A stretch of 64,000 nucleotides of DNA from Pseudomonas sp. Bout1 (GTDB lineage: Bacteria > Pseudomonadota > Gammaproteobacteria > Pseudomonadales > Pseudomonadaceae). Below the pieces are notes generated by a model. It searched no databases. It saw only the letters and a list, made by a program, of their open reading frames with translations, and was not told the DNA's origin. Where the stretch lies: contig NZ_JAVIWK010000001.1 of assembly GCF_034314165.1 (NCBI RefSeq), forward strand, positions 2,061,001 to 2,125,000, written 5' to 3'. Both the position numbers and the translations under genes were made by a program. The stretch's first letter is position 1; each line of letters begins with the position of its first letter. This document shows, piece after piece, positions 28,536-36,419 of the stretch.

Positions 28536-29500
28536 ATCAGCACAAAACTATCTTCGTCACTGGAGCCAGTGGCTTTGTGGGGGGGGCACTGGTTAACCGG
28601 TTGGCATCTGCAGGGGACTATCGGGTGTTGGCGCTGGTACGTCGCGAGGGTGTGACACTGCCTGCGTCTGCTGTACCTGTACAGGTCGGTGCCGATTATC
28701 TTGCGGGTGAGTCGCTTGCTCTTGAAGGGGTTGATGTTCTGGTTCACTGCGCCGCGCGCGTTCATGTGATGTCAGACGCCTCCAGTGATCCGTTAACCGA
28801 GTATCGCAAGGTCAACGTCGAAGGCACGTTGAAGCTGGCGGCGCAGGCAGCTCAGGCGGGAGTCAGGCGTTTCATTTTTATCAGCTCGATCAAGGTCAAC
28901 GGTGAGGGAAGCCAAATGGGCGCCCCTTACACGGCAGATGACGTGCCGGCGCCGTGCGACCCCTATGGCGTTTCCAAAATGGAGGCCGAGCAGCAACTCT
29001 TGTCGCTGGCGCAAAGAAGCGGGATGGAAGTTGTTATTATTCGTCCCGTCCTGGTGTACGGCCCTGGGGTCAAGGCAAACTTTCGCAGCATGATGAGTTG
29101 GCTTAACAAAGGTGCAGTACTGCCGTTGGGCGCTATTCGTAACCAGCGCAGCCTGGTCGCGCTGGACAACCTCGTTGACTTGATTGTGACGTGCCTGTAT
29201 CACCCGGCGGCAGCCAATCAGACGTTTCTGGCCAGTGATGGTGATGACATGTCGACCACTGATTTGTTGATACGCATGGGGGTTGCCTTGGGTAAACCGG
29301 CCCGGTTGATCCCCGTACCGGCAGCCCTACTGCAATTGGGCGCGACCTTGCTAGGCCGCAAGGCTATTGGCCAGCGCCTGTGTGGTTCGTTGCAGGTTGA
29401 TATTGGCAAGACTCGCCAATTGCTGGGCTGGAATCCCCCATTGACGGTGGCCAGCGCATTACGCAAGACGGCTGAAAGTTTTCAGGGAAGTTTGAAGTAA
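28532..29500 (+). CDS. wbpV: NAD-dependent sugar-nucleotide reductase/epimerase (WbpV type)
   Basis: This 322-residue extended SDR has the nucleotide motif FVTGASGFVGGALVNRL, FISSIKVNGEG, and catalytic Tyr/Lys in DPYGVSKMEAE. In P. aeruginosa, WbpV works after WbpM, reducing the UDP-4-keto-6-deoxy-HexNAc to UDP-QuiNAc; WbpK is the FucNAc counterpart. The sequence does not itself distinguish these, so the product (QuiNAc or FucNAc) is inferred. The start is TTG at 28532, overlapping the previous stop by four bases. The order wbpV-wbpL-wbpM is the same as the end of the O6 locus. Confidence 0.85.
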   Translation: MNQHKTIFVTGASGFVGGALVNRLASAGDYRVLALVRREGVTLPASAVPVQVGADYLAGESLALEGVDVLVHCAARVHVMSDASSDPLTEYRKVNVEGTLKLAAQAAQAGVRRFIFISSIKVNGEGSQMGAPYTADDVPAPCDPYGVSKMEAEQQLLSLAQRSGMEVVIIRPVLVYGPGVKANFRSMMSWLNKGAVLPLGAIRNQRSLVALDNLVDLIVTCLYHPAAANQTFLASDGDDMSTTDLLIRMGVALGKPARLIPVPAALLQLGATLLGRKAIGQRLCGSLQVDIGKTRQLLGWNPPLTVASALRKTAESFQGSLK

Positions 29501-29539
29501 ATAGTGGTGCCCCATGAGGGACCTTAATTGGAGCTGTAG

Positions 29540-30562
29540 ATGAATCGTTTACTGTGGCTGGCGCCTGCTGTTGCAGCCCTTGCTCTGCTTCTGACCTGGT
29601 GCCTGCGCCGTTATGCGCTGGCCCGAAGTCTGATTGATGTTCCCAATGCGCGCAGTTCTCATACTGTTCCGACGCCTCGTGGAGGCGGAGTAGCGATAGT
29701 CTTGAGCTTCTTGATTGCGTTGCCAGTATTGTTTATTGGTGATGAGATAACACGCTCGATTGCATGGGCGTTGCTGGGAGCTGGTGCGGCTGTGGCGGTG
29801 CTTGGGTTTCTCGACGACCATGGCCATATCGCTGCGCGCTGGCGTTTGCTGGGGCACTTCAGTGCCGCGGCCTGGGCTCTTTTCTGGTTGGGCGGCTTGC
29901 CCGCAATAACGCTGCCCTGGGTGGTCCTCGACCTGAGCTGGGTAGGGCACATCCTTGCCGCGTTTTATCTGGTGTGGATGCTTAATCTGTACAACTTCAT
30001 GGATGGTATCGATGGCTTGGCCAGCGTCGAAGCGCTCTGTGCGTGCCTTGGTGCCTGTCTGATTTATTGGTTGGGTGGTTATCAGGCGCTTATCTGGGCG
30101 CCACTGTTATTAAGCATGGCGGTGCTTGGGTTTCTCTATTGGAACTTTCCACCGGCACGAATCTTCATGGGGGATGCCGGTAGCGGTTTTCTCGGTATCG
30201 TCTTGGGCGTGCTATCCCTGCAGGCCGCCTGGCAGAGCGCCGACTTGCTGTGGGTATGGTTGATCCTGCTCGGTGTCTTTATCGTCGATGCGACGTTTAC
30301 TCTGGTCCGCCGCCTGATGAGGGGTGACAAGGTTTACGAAGCCCATCGCAGTCATGGCTATCAGTTCGCATCGCGTAAAGTTGGCGGCCACTTGCCAGTA
30401 ACGCTTGCGGTGCTTGCGATCAACGTGATCTGGCTGCTGCCGATCGCACTTTGCGTTGCATTATTGGGTCTAAACGGCGTTCTGGGCGTTGTAATAGCAT
30501 ATATCCCGCTGGTGATGCTGGCAGTCAAGTACAAAGCGGGTGAGCTGGAAAGGGCCGCGTGA
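29540..30562 (+). CDS. wbpL: Initiating glycosyl-1-phosphate transferase WbpL
   Basis: WbpL is a polytopic inner-membrane enzyme of the WecA/MraY family. It transfers a HexNAc-1-phosphate (FucNAc or QuiNAc in pseudomonads) to undecaprenyl phosphate, starting O-antigen repeat synthesis. The 340 residues have about ten or eleven membrane helices and the family cytoplasmic motifs: SSHTVPTPRGGG, LGFLDDHG, LYNFMDGIDGLA, FMGDAGSGFLG and the HRSHGYQ loop. An SD-like GGAGCTG precedes the ATG at 29540. It lies between wbpV and wbpM as in P. aeruginosa. Confidence 0.95.
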   Translation: MNRLLWLAPAVAALALLLTWCLRRYALARSLIDVPNARSSHTVPTPRGGGVAIVLSFLIALPVLFIGDEITRSIAWALLGAGAAVAVLGFLDDHGHIAARWRLLGHFSAAAWALFWLGGLPAITLPWVVLDLSWVGHILAAFYLVWMLNLYNFMDGIDGLASVEALCACLGACLIYWLGGYQALIWAPLLLSMAVLGFLYWNFPPARIFMGDAGSGFLGIVLGVLSLQAAWQSADLLWVWLILLGVFIVDATFTLVRRLMRGDKVYEAHRSHGYQFASRKVGGHLPVTLAVLAINVIWLLPIALCVALLGLNGVLGVVIAYIPLVMLAVKYKAGELERAA

Positions 30563-30648
30563 TTGTGTTTTAGAGTCATTTCAGCAGTGATTGACCGGCG
30601 TAAAGTGTTTAAATTCGCAGGGCAGCAGCCGTATCAGGAGCTATAGAG

Positions 30649-32658
30649 GTGTTTAAAGGGTTTATGAGCATAATTCGATCATATTTGTTGGGTCTCCCTC
30701 GCCGACAGAAGCGCATCCTGCAGGTTATTGCGGACATTCTTCTTGTTTGGCTCGCCCTGTGGATGGCGTTTGTCGTTCGATTGGGGGTGGACGATATGAT
30801 CAACCCTGCGTCTGTGCATCGCTGGCTGTTTCTGAGTGCTCCGTTCGTCGCTATTCCGCTGTTTATCCGTTTTGGCATGTACCGTGCTGTCATGCGCTAT
30901 TTTGGCAATGACGCGCTTATTGCGATTATCAAGGCCGTCAGCCTTTCATCGTTGATTCTTGGCGTGGTGGTCTATTGGTACAGCGATCATCAAAACGTGG
31001 TACCTCGTTCCATCATTTTCAACTATTGGTGGTTAAGCCTCATCATGGTTGGCGGCCTACGCCTCGCCATGCGTCAATATTTCCTCGGCGACTGGTTTGC
31101 CGCCGCCCAGCACGTACCGTTCACCAATCGCGAAGATGGCCTGCCGCGCGTCGCCATCTACGGCGCGGGCGCTGCAGGCAATCAGTTGGTCGCTGCCCTG
31201 CGCATGGGCCGGATCATGCGGCCTGTAGCCTTCATTGATGATGATGCCAGTATTTCTGACCGGGTAATTTCTGGACTTCAGGTGTACAAGCCACGGCACA
31301 TTCAGCGCATGATCGATGCCACCGGAGCCCAGGAAATCCTGCTGGCAATACCGTCTTCCAACCGTGCCCGGCGTCGTGAAATCCTGGGCTACCTTGAAGG
31401 GTTTCCTCTGCATGTGCGCAGTGTTCCAGGATTTATGGATCTGGCCAGTGGCCGGGTCAAGGTCGATGATATTCAGGAAGTGGATATCGCTGACTTGTTG
31501 GGACGTGACGCGGTGCCTGCCCAAGGCGAACTGCTGGAGCATTGCATCAAGGGGCGCAGCGTTCTGGTAACGGGGGCCGGTGGCTCCATTGGTTCAGAGC
31601 TGTGTCGTCAGATCCTTGCTTTGCGACCGACCATACTGCTGTTGTTTGAACACAGCGAATTTAACCTCTACAGCATTTTGTCGGAGCTTGAACAACGGAT
31701 TACCCGGGAGTCTCTGCCAGTAAGGCTGCTGCCCATCCTCGGCTCAGTGCGCAATCAGAGCAAATTGCTGGGTGTCATGAAAACCTGGGGCGTCGACACG
31801 GTTTATCACGCCGCTGCTTATAAGCATGTGCCCATGGTTGAGCACAATATTGCGGAAGGCGTGCTGAATAACGTTATTGGTACGCTTAACACGGCCCAAG
31901 CGGCATTGCAGTCGGGGGTAGCCAACTTCGTGTTGATCTCTACCGATAAGGCTGTACGGCCCACCAATGTGATGGGAAGCACCAAGCGACTCGCCGAGTT
32001 GACCCTCCAGGCGCTCAGCCGTGAGTTGGCACCTGTGCTGTTCGGTGACAAATCGAATGTCTCGCGGGTCAATAAAACCCGCTTCACGATGGTTCGCTTT
32101 GGCAATGTACTAGGCTCTTCCGGTTCGGTAATTCCGCTTTTTCACAAGCAGATCAAATCCGGTGGGCCTCTCACGGTTACCCACCCGAAAATCACCCGGT
32201 ACTTCATGACGATCCCGGAGGCCGCCCAATTGGTGATTCAGGCGGGCTCCATGGGCCTTGGCGGTGACGTGTTCGTGCTGGACATGGGTGAGCCGGTGAA
32301 GATTGTCGAGTTGGCCGAGAAGATGATTCACCTGTCTGGGCTGAGTGTCAGGTCGGATAAAAATCCTCATGGCGATATTGCAATCGAATTCTCTGGCCTG
32401 CGCCCTGGTGAGAAGCTTTACGAAGAGTTGCTGATTGGTGACAACGTAGTCGCCACGCAGCACCCGATGATCATGAGTGCCAATGAAGATTACCTGTCGT
32501 GGGATGTGTTGAAAGGCAAGCTGACAGAGTTGGTAGCAGCAGTAGAACAGGACGATTACGCGCGTGTTCGCCAGCTTTTGCGCGAAACCGTCAGTGGCTA
32601 CACACCAGATGGCGAGATCGTCGACTGGATCTACCAACAGCGTCGTCTCGAGCCCTGA
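30649..32658 (+). CDS. wbpM: Membrane-bound UDP-GlcNAc 4,6-dehydratase WbpM
   Basis: WbpM converts UDP-GlcNAc to the UDP-4-keto-6-deoxy-HexNAc used for QuiNAc/FucNAc. The 669 residues start with about four membrane helices (residues about 20-130), then a first nucleotide-binding region (VAIYGAGAAGNQLV) and the catalytic SDR domain VLVTGAGGSIGSELCRQI. The YxxxK of normal SDRs is replaced by MGSTK (TNVMGSTKRLAE), diagnostic of the FlaA1/WbpM dehydratases. I favour GTG at 30649 (AGGAG eight bases upstream); the ATG at 30664 is the alternative. It is the last gene of the O-antigen locus and is followed by a terminator. Confidence 0.94.
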   Translation: MFKGFMSIIRSYLLGLPRRQKRILQVIADILLVWLALWMAFVVRLGVDDMINPASVHRWLFLSAPFVAIPLFIRFGMYRAVMRYFGNDALIAIIKAVSLSSLILGVVVYWYSDHQNVVPRSIIFNYWWLSLIMVGGLRLAMRQYFLGDWFAAAQHVPFTNREDGLPRVAIYGAGAAGNQLVAALRMGRIMRPVAFIDDDASISDRVISGLQVYKPRHIQRMIDATGAQEILLAIPSSNRARRREILGYLEGFPLHVRSVPGFMDLASGRVKVDDIQEVDIADLLGRDAVPAQGELLEHCIKGRSVLVTGAGGSIGSELCRQILALRPTILLLFEHSEFNLYSILSELEQRITRESLPVRLLPILGSVRNQSKLLGVMKTWGVDTVYHAAAYKHVPMVEHNIAEGVLNNVIGTLNTAQAALQSGVANFVLISTDKAVRPTNVMGSTKRLAELTLQALSRELAPVLFGDKSNVSRVNKTRFTMVRFGNVLGSSGSVIPLFHKQIKSGGPLTVTHPKITRYFMTIPEAAQLVIQAGSMGLGGDVFVLDMGEPVKIVELAEKMIHLSGLSVRSDKNPHGDIAIEFSGLRPGEKLYEELLIGDNVVATQHPMIMSANEDYLSWDVLKGKLTELVAAVEQDDYARVRQLLRETVSGYTPDGEIVDWIYQQRRLEP

Positions 32659-32713
32659 CTCATACCCTGTAACTCACCTGTTTTTGACACCCTCCAAACA
32701 TCACCTAAGTTTG

Positions 32714-32745
32714 AAAAGCAGCTTCGGAAAAGCTGCTTTTCTCTT
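32714..32745 (+). terminator. Terminator after wbpM
   Basis: The inverted repeat AAAAGCAGCTT/AAGCTGCTTTT with a five-base loop (CGGAA) is followed by CTCTT. It lies about 55 bases after the wbpM stop and ends the O-antigen transcription unit. Confidence 0.8.
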
Positions 32746-32768
32746 ACAGATGTCATGGAGCGTCACCT

Positions 32769-33101
32769 ATGAATAAAACATGTTTCTCATCCCTCATTTT
32801 CGCTTTCCTCTCCAGCATTTCACTGGCCACCACCGCCGCACCGTCTACCAAGCCTGAAACGCCCACGCCGATAGCTGTGCAAATGACCAAAGCCGAACAA
32901 TCCAGCAAGGTCAGCCTCAACTTCGCCGACGCTGAAACCTTGCGCCGCGATCTGTTCGGAATCGGAGCAGCCAAAGCCAAGGCGATCATTGCCTATCGAG
33001 AAAGCAACGGGCCATTTACCGCAGTCGATGAGTTGTTGGAGGTGAAAGGGATCGGTAAAGCGCTGTTGGAGAAGAACCGCGATCGGCTGGAGCTCAATTA
33101 A
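32769..33101 (+). CDS. ComEA-like helix-hairpin-helix DNA-binding protein
   Basis: This 110-residue exported protein has a signal peptide (MNKTCFSSLIFAFLSSISLATTAAP), a short Pro/Thr linker and one pair of helix-hairpin-helix motifs (LFGIGAAKAKAIIAYRESNGPF and LLEVKGIGKALLEKNRDRL). ComEA family proteins bind incoming DNA in the periplasm during transformation. A homologue directly downstream of wbpM is conserved in pseudomonads. Whether this strain is naturally competent cannot be told from the window. The gene is flanked by two terminators, so it is probably monocistronic. Confidence 0.9.
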   Translation: MNKTCFSSLIFAFLSSISLATTAAPSTKPETPTPIAVQMTKAEQSSKVSLNFADAETLRRDLFGIGAAKAKAIIAYRESNGPFTAVDELLEVKGIGKALLEKNRDRLELN

Positions 33102-33121
33102 GGAATAACAAAGTAAGCCAG

Positions 33122-33149
33122 GAGGCCGGTCATTGACCGGCCTCTTCAA
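33122..33149. terminator. Bidirectional terminator between comEA and tetR
   Basis: A perfect 11-bp stem, GAGGCCGGTCA/TGACCGGCCTC, closes a one-base spacer (33122-33144). It is followed by TTCAATTTTG on the plus strand and ends one base before the convergent tetR stop codon. Confidence 0.8.
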
Positions 33150-33709
33150 TTTTGTGCGATCTGCTTTTTCAGATTGCCACGTACTACCTCCAGGATCTGC
33201 GCTGCCAGCTCGGCGCTCTCCACGCTGCGCGCCAACACCAGTGCTCCCACCAGCGTCGACATCAGCAGCAGGCCTTGCTCATTGGCATCCGGCCGCCCCA
33301 GTGCGGCTTGCACCTGCTTCAAACGTGCGCCAAGTACTGCATCAGTGGTCTGGCTTTGCTGACCCCGCAGCCCAAGCTCAGGGCACATGGTTGTCAACGG
33401 GCACCCTTCATGCGGTGAGGTCTGATGCCACGTCGAAAGATAGTTGTCGATGAACGCTTCAAGGGGGCGTTCCTGGCTGAACAGCTGTTCGCAGTGTTCA
33501 TCCAATTGAGCGGCCGCAGCTTGCAGAGCCTTTTCCACCAGCTCATCCTTGGATTTGAAATGCGCATAGAATCCGCCATGCGTCAGATTCAAGGCTTTCA
33601 TCAGCGGTTGCAGGCCGGTAGCCCCGATACCATCTCGGCGAAAACGTACGGAAGCCTCCTTGATGATGCGTTGATGGGTTTGAGCTTTATGATTTGCTGA
33701 GTAGCGCAT
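33146..33709 (-). CDS. TetR/AcrR-family transcriptional regulator
   Basis: This 187-residue one-component repressor-type regulator has an N-terminal DNA-binding domain (HQRIIKEASVRFRRDGIGATGLQPLMKALNLTHGGFYAHFKSKDELV, in several adjoining pieces) with the TetR helix-turn-helix. The C-terminal ligand domain is of the group containing CPEGCPL-like cysteines (HEGCPLTTMCPELG), often seen in regulators of reactive-compound responses. The ATG at 33709 has an ideal SD (GGAGG, seven bases away); the frame is open 14 codons further upstream. No target gene is adjacent: the region upstream contains only a 330-base gap and the end of the tailspike-like gene. Confidence 0.88.
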   Translation of the reverse strand: MRYSANHKAQTHQRIIKEASVRFRRDGIGATGLQPLMKALNLTHGGFYAHFKSKDELVEKALQAAAAQLDEHCEQLFSQERPLEAFIDNYLSTWHQTSPHEGCPLTTMCPELGLRGQQSQTTDAVLGARLKQVQAALGRPDANEQGLLLMSTLVGALVLARSVESAELAAQILEVVRGNLKKQIAQN

Positions 33710-34033
33710 AGAACAGCCTCCGAAACATTGCGCCATATTAGCCAAGCTCATGCAGGCAAAGGGGCATATCGTTACAAAATTGCTGACTGACTGACTGATT
33801 GAATGTCTTGAAGTAGCGCGCCGATATCGTCGGCAGTTACTTGCAACCTGGCATGTCGTTGAACGAAAAGTTCGACGCGCTGATTCGTACCGTGCATGCC
33901 TGGAAGGTCCAGGCTGGCCTGTTAGGTGTGGGATCTAGAGATTGCCACAGGAGTTGCTCGAATGCTGGTGCCAGCTTGAGCGTGCTGTCTAGAGGGGAAA
34001 ATACTGCTGCATATCGCCAAGGCGGGTTGGAAA
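33710..34033. other. Gap upstream of tetR, no convincing gene
   Basis: No gene is recognised. Four tandem CTGA units lie at 33783-33798. A plus-strand frame with plausible codon use for its first 25 or so codons (33853 onward, MSLNEKFDALIRTVHAW) then degenerates and ends at 34080 inside the terminator region. It has no SD, and could be a gene remnant or chance. The promoter of tetR must lie at the left end of this gap. Confidence 0.4.
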
Positions 34034-34062
34034 TAAAAAAGCCCTTCAGTGAAGGGCTTTCC
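34034..34062 (-). terminator. Terminator of the tailspike-like gene
   Basis: The stem AAAGCCCTTC/GAAGGGCTTT is followed, read on the minus strand, by a T-rich tract (TTTTTTATTT). It begins about five bases after the stop codon of the minus-strand beta-helix gene. Confidence 0.88.
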
Positions 34063-34066
34063 TTGA

Positions 34067-35758
34067 TCAGATCACGCTGAAAACTGCGCCACTCGCCAGT
34101 TTGTAGAGGTCTCCTGCCACCAAACCTGCGGCTTTTGCAGCCGTATTATCGTTGAATGTACGCAATGTCATGTTGACTTGGCCAGGCATCGCTACCGGCG
34201 TAGTGAACTCGACACGAGCGCCTGATTCGTTGCCCAACAGTTGCAGCTTTTTCTGAGACGGCAGCCATTGGATGAAGAAGGAACCGGAACGATTACCGGA
34301 TGCCGAGTGGAATGCCACTACAGAGCCCGTCGTATCGGCACTGATAAGCGCCATGATTGCAGTGCTGGCCTCTACCACTGCAGTGCAGTCGGACAAGCTC
34401 GAATAGTCGGTCCGCAACTGGCGCCCGCGTGCCCAAACCTTGACTTGACTGATGGTATTGGTCGGCTCGACACCAAACGTCGCATTGGTCGCGCGGAACG
34501 AACCGCCCAGTACGGTATTCCCGACAGCGACGTTACCGCCTACCGAGGAAGTCGCCGAGTTAAAAAGCTTGTTCAGTTGGGCACTGTTGTCGTTGCAGTC
34601 CACCAGAACGTTGTTACTGATCACGACACCATCGAGCGGCGGAAACAGACCCCAGAACAGTGCCTTGAAGCTCGTGGCAATGTTATCGCTGAAAATGATC
34701 CATTTATCCGGCATAGCTTCGCCGGACGAAGGGCCAAAGCCCCCCAGCACGCTCTCGTTGCCTTTCCTGAATTCGTTACCGGTGACAATCAAGCGCCCGG
34801 CGCCCCATGAAAACGTTACTGCACCCTCGGAGTGACCATTCGCCAGGTTACCCGCCAGGCACACGCTTTCAACATAGTTGTTGATGAACCAGGAGGCACT
34901 TCCAGCTGCGTCTGTATCGTCGTGGCGGCTTGTATGAAAGGCCGAGCCCGAGAGGTTGCGAAACTCGCAACTCTCTACCCGCAGGCCATGACCGACGATG
35001 CATTCGCCTGTGGTGTTGGCAAACCGTACGCCACGGATCCCTGAAGAGCGGCCGTTGATATAGATCTCCATGGCGAAGCGCCAGGAGTTGTTGAGTTGAT
35101 TGGCGCTGTTGCCATCGACGGAGCCGTTGATGATCTGCACGTTGTAGTTGATGCCCGGGCGCAGCTTGCCGCCTTCTTCGGTAGACGGACGGCCGAGGAA
35201 GCATTGGAAGCTTTTACCAACCCACGACCCAGCAGGGATAGTTTGGGTCGTGTTACCGAAGGGACCAAAGCCGGCAGCCAGGGTCACTGTATTCGTATTC
35301 GGATTGATTGCAGTGATACGCATGGGATTTCGGCTGGTGTCTTGATCCCCTGAGCCGACAAACGCTGTCAGGGTATCGTTGACGTACCAACTGTCGGGCA
35401 CGGCATCCAGCACGATTGTATTGCTGCTTACGCTGGTGTTTGTGGCCAGTCTGGCGGTGGTGACCGATGAGTCTGCGCGCATGAGAGTCGCGCCATTCAG
35501 ATCGATAACCAGATTGTTGATGTAGTCAATTTCAGCCGTGCGGTCGTAAATATAGGTACGGCCGGTTTCGAAATACAAACGCGAACCTTGGCCGTCCGGC
35601 ACATTGGCGCTGATCCATGCGAGTGCTGCGCGGATAGTGCTCGAATCAGTACCAGTGTCATCGTCCTGGCGGAAGTCCTCCACAGCAACGTCGAAGCCTG
35701 AGTCGCTTGAATAGGTGAGATTGGTTGCGGTTGCAGCTAGGTCGTTCATGTCAGTCAT
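34067..35758 (-). CDS. Phage tailspike-like right-handed beta-helix protein (pectate-lyase-3 type)
   Basis: The start ATG at 35758 gives 563 residues; it has a good SD (GAGGGAT), and the frame extends further upstream. Residues about 15-70 (SGFDVAVEDFRQDDDTGTDSSTIRAALAWI) resemble the N-terminal pectate-lyase-3 segment that begins many tailspikes and glycan depolymerases. Next come rung-like repeats rich in N, G, V and I (INGSVDGNSANQL, VISNNVLVDCNDNSAQL). The C-terminal tail, TFNDNTAAKAAGLVAGDLYKLASGAVFSVI in pieces, is a common end of phage tail-fibre proteins. There is no signal peptide. No other phage gene is nearby. It may cleave or bind a surface glycan; the substrate is unknown. Expression is probably SOS-linked (see the LexA box at 35912). 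Confidence 0.8.
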   Translation of the reverse strand: MTDMNDLAATATNLTYSSDSGFDVAVEDFRQDDDTGTDSSTIRAALAWISANVPDGQGSRLYFETGRTYIYDRTAEIDYINNLVIDLNGATLMRADSSVTTARLATNTSVSSNTIVLDAVPDSWYVNDTLTAFVGSGDQDTSRNPMRITAINPNTNTVTLAAGFGPFGNTTQTIPAGSWVGKSFQCFLGRPSTEEGGKLRPGINYNVQIINGSVDGNSANQLNNSWRFAMEIYINGRSSGIRGVRFANTTGECIVGHGLRVESCEFRNLSGSAFHTSRHDDTDAAGSASWFINNYVESVCLAGNLANGHSEGAVTFSWGAGRLIVTGNEFRKGNESVLGGFGPSSGEAMPDKWIIFSDNIATSFKALFWGLFPPLDGVVISNNVLVDCNDNSAQLNKLFNSATSSVGGNVAVGNTVLGGSFRATNATFGVEPTNTISQVKVWARGRQLRTDYSSLSDCTAVVEASTAIMALISADTTGSVVAFHSASGNRSGSFFIQWLPSQKKLQLLGNESGARVEFTTPVAMPGQVNMTLRTFNDNTAAKAAGLVAGDLYKLASGAVFSVI

Positions 35759-35911
35759 CGTATCCCTCGATAGAAAAAAACCGCGGAGTGCGGATTGTTT
35801 TGGGCAGCTATCCATAAGCATTTGGTATGCCAATGGATTTCTGCATGCTCCATGCAGGTTATTCGCCGCAGAAGTGCTTGGTTTCAAGCACGAAGAAACG
35901 ATAACAATGTA

Positions 35912-35927
35912 CTGTATAAATAACCAG
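35912..35927 (-). promoter_or_regulatory. LexA box upstream of the tailspike-like gene
   Basis: CTGTATAAATAACCAG (flanked to give TACTG..CAGTA) matches the gammaproteobacterial LexA consensus CTGTATATATATACAG at 13 of 16 positions, including both CTG/CAG ends. It lies about 155 bases upstream of the minus-strand ATG at 35758. No plus-strand gene begins downstream of it, so the beta-helix gene is the only target in range. The leader in between contains two hairpins (CTGCATG/CATGCAG at 35841-35857 and TGCTTG/CAAGCA at 35875-35890). The remaining gap to 36142 shows only a GCGTGG/CCACGC hairpin at 35974-35990. Confidence 0.75.
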
Positions 35928-36142
35928 TATTTTTTTTGAGAAATTAAACTCTTTGTTGATTGATTTGCTTCGAGCGTGGTTTTTCCACGCGTGATTGCCA
36001 GTCACGAAATGGGGCTTTCAAGCGGGCGCGCAGGTGCCGCGACGCCGTCGATTCAGCTTGAAAAGACGGGCGCCGAGAAGGGAGGGCAAAAGCGAAATAG
36101 AGGGTTTTTAAGCGGGCTGAACGAATGTTTATACTAAGGTGA

Positions 36143-36310
36143 TCAACGATCCTGCGCATCCTTGGAGTCCGCTTGCGCATTGCGCTCTGCCACGCGCTGG
36201 CGTTGTTCTTCAGTCAATTCAACCTTGTTGGCGCTGTCTCGCAGCATCAACAAACCACCGACGATCGAACCGATCGCGACCACTAAAATCAACCAGGCAT
36301 ACCACGGCAT
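36143..36310 (-). CDS. DUF2897-family small membrane protein
   Basis: This 55-residue protein has one N-terminal membrane helix (WYAWLILVVAIGSIVGGLLML) followed by a charged, Gln/Glu/Arg-rich cytoplasmic tail (EEQRQRVAERNAQADSK). The pattern fits the DUF2897 family, whose function is unknown. I chose the ATG at 36310 (MPWYAWL) because AAGGAGA lies just upstream; an in-frame codon 14 residues earlier would precede the natural helix. It is downstream of, and on the same strand as, the permease gene, separated by about 110 bases. Confidence 0.75.
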   Translation of the reverse strand: MPWYAWLILVVAIGSIVGGLLMLRDSANKVELTEEQRQRVAERNAQADSKDAQDR

Positions 36311-36419
36311 AGGGCTCTCCTTGAGGCAGCAAACCGTGGGTAAATTTCCCACGGTAATGACTGCTTTGAGTAACGGGCTTTCTTAGTAGTTCATTGTAGG
36401 CCCGTTCTGCCTCGGTCAC

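Noticed and set aside
33783..33798. Four tandem CTGA units
   Set aside because: Outside any gene and too short to argue for phase variation.
33853..34080. Plus-strand frame in the tetR-tailspike gap
   Set aside because: No SD, loses coding character after about 25 codons and runs into the terminator; listed only as a possible remnant.
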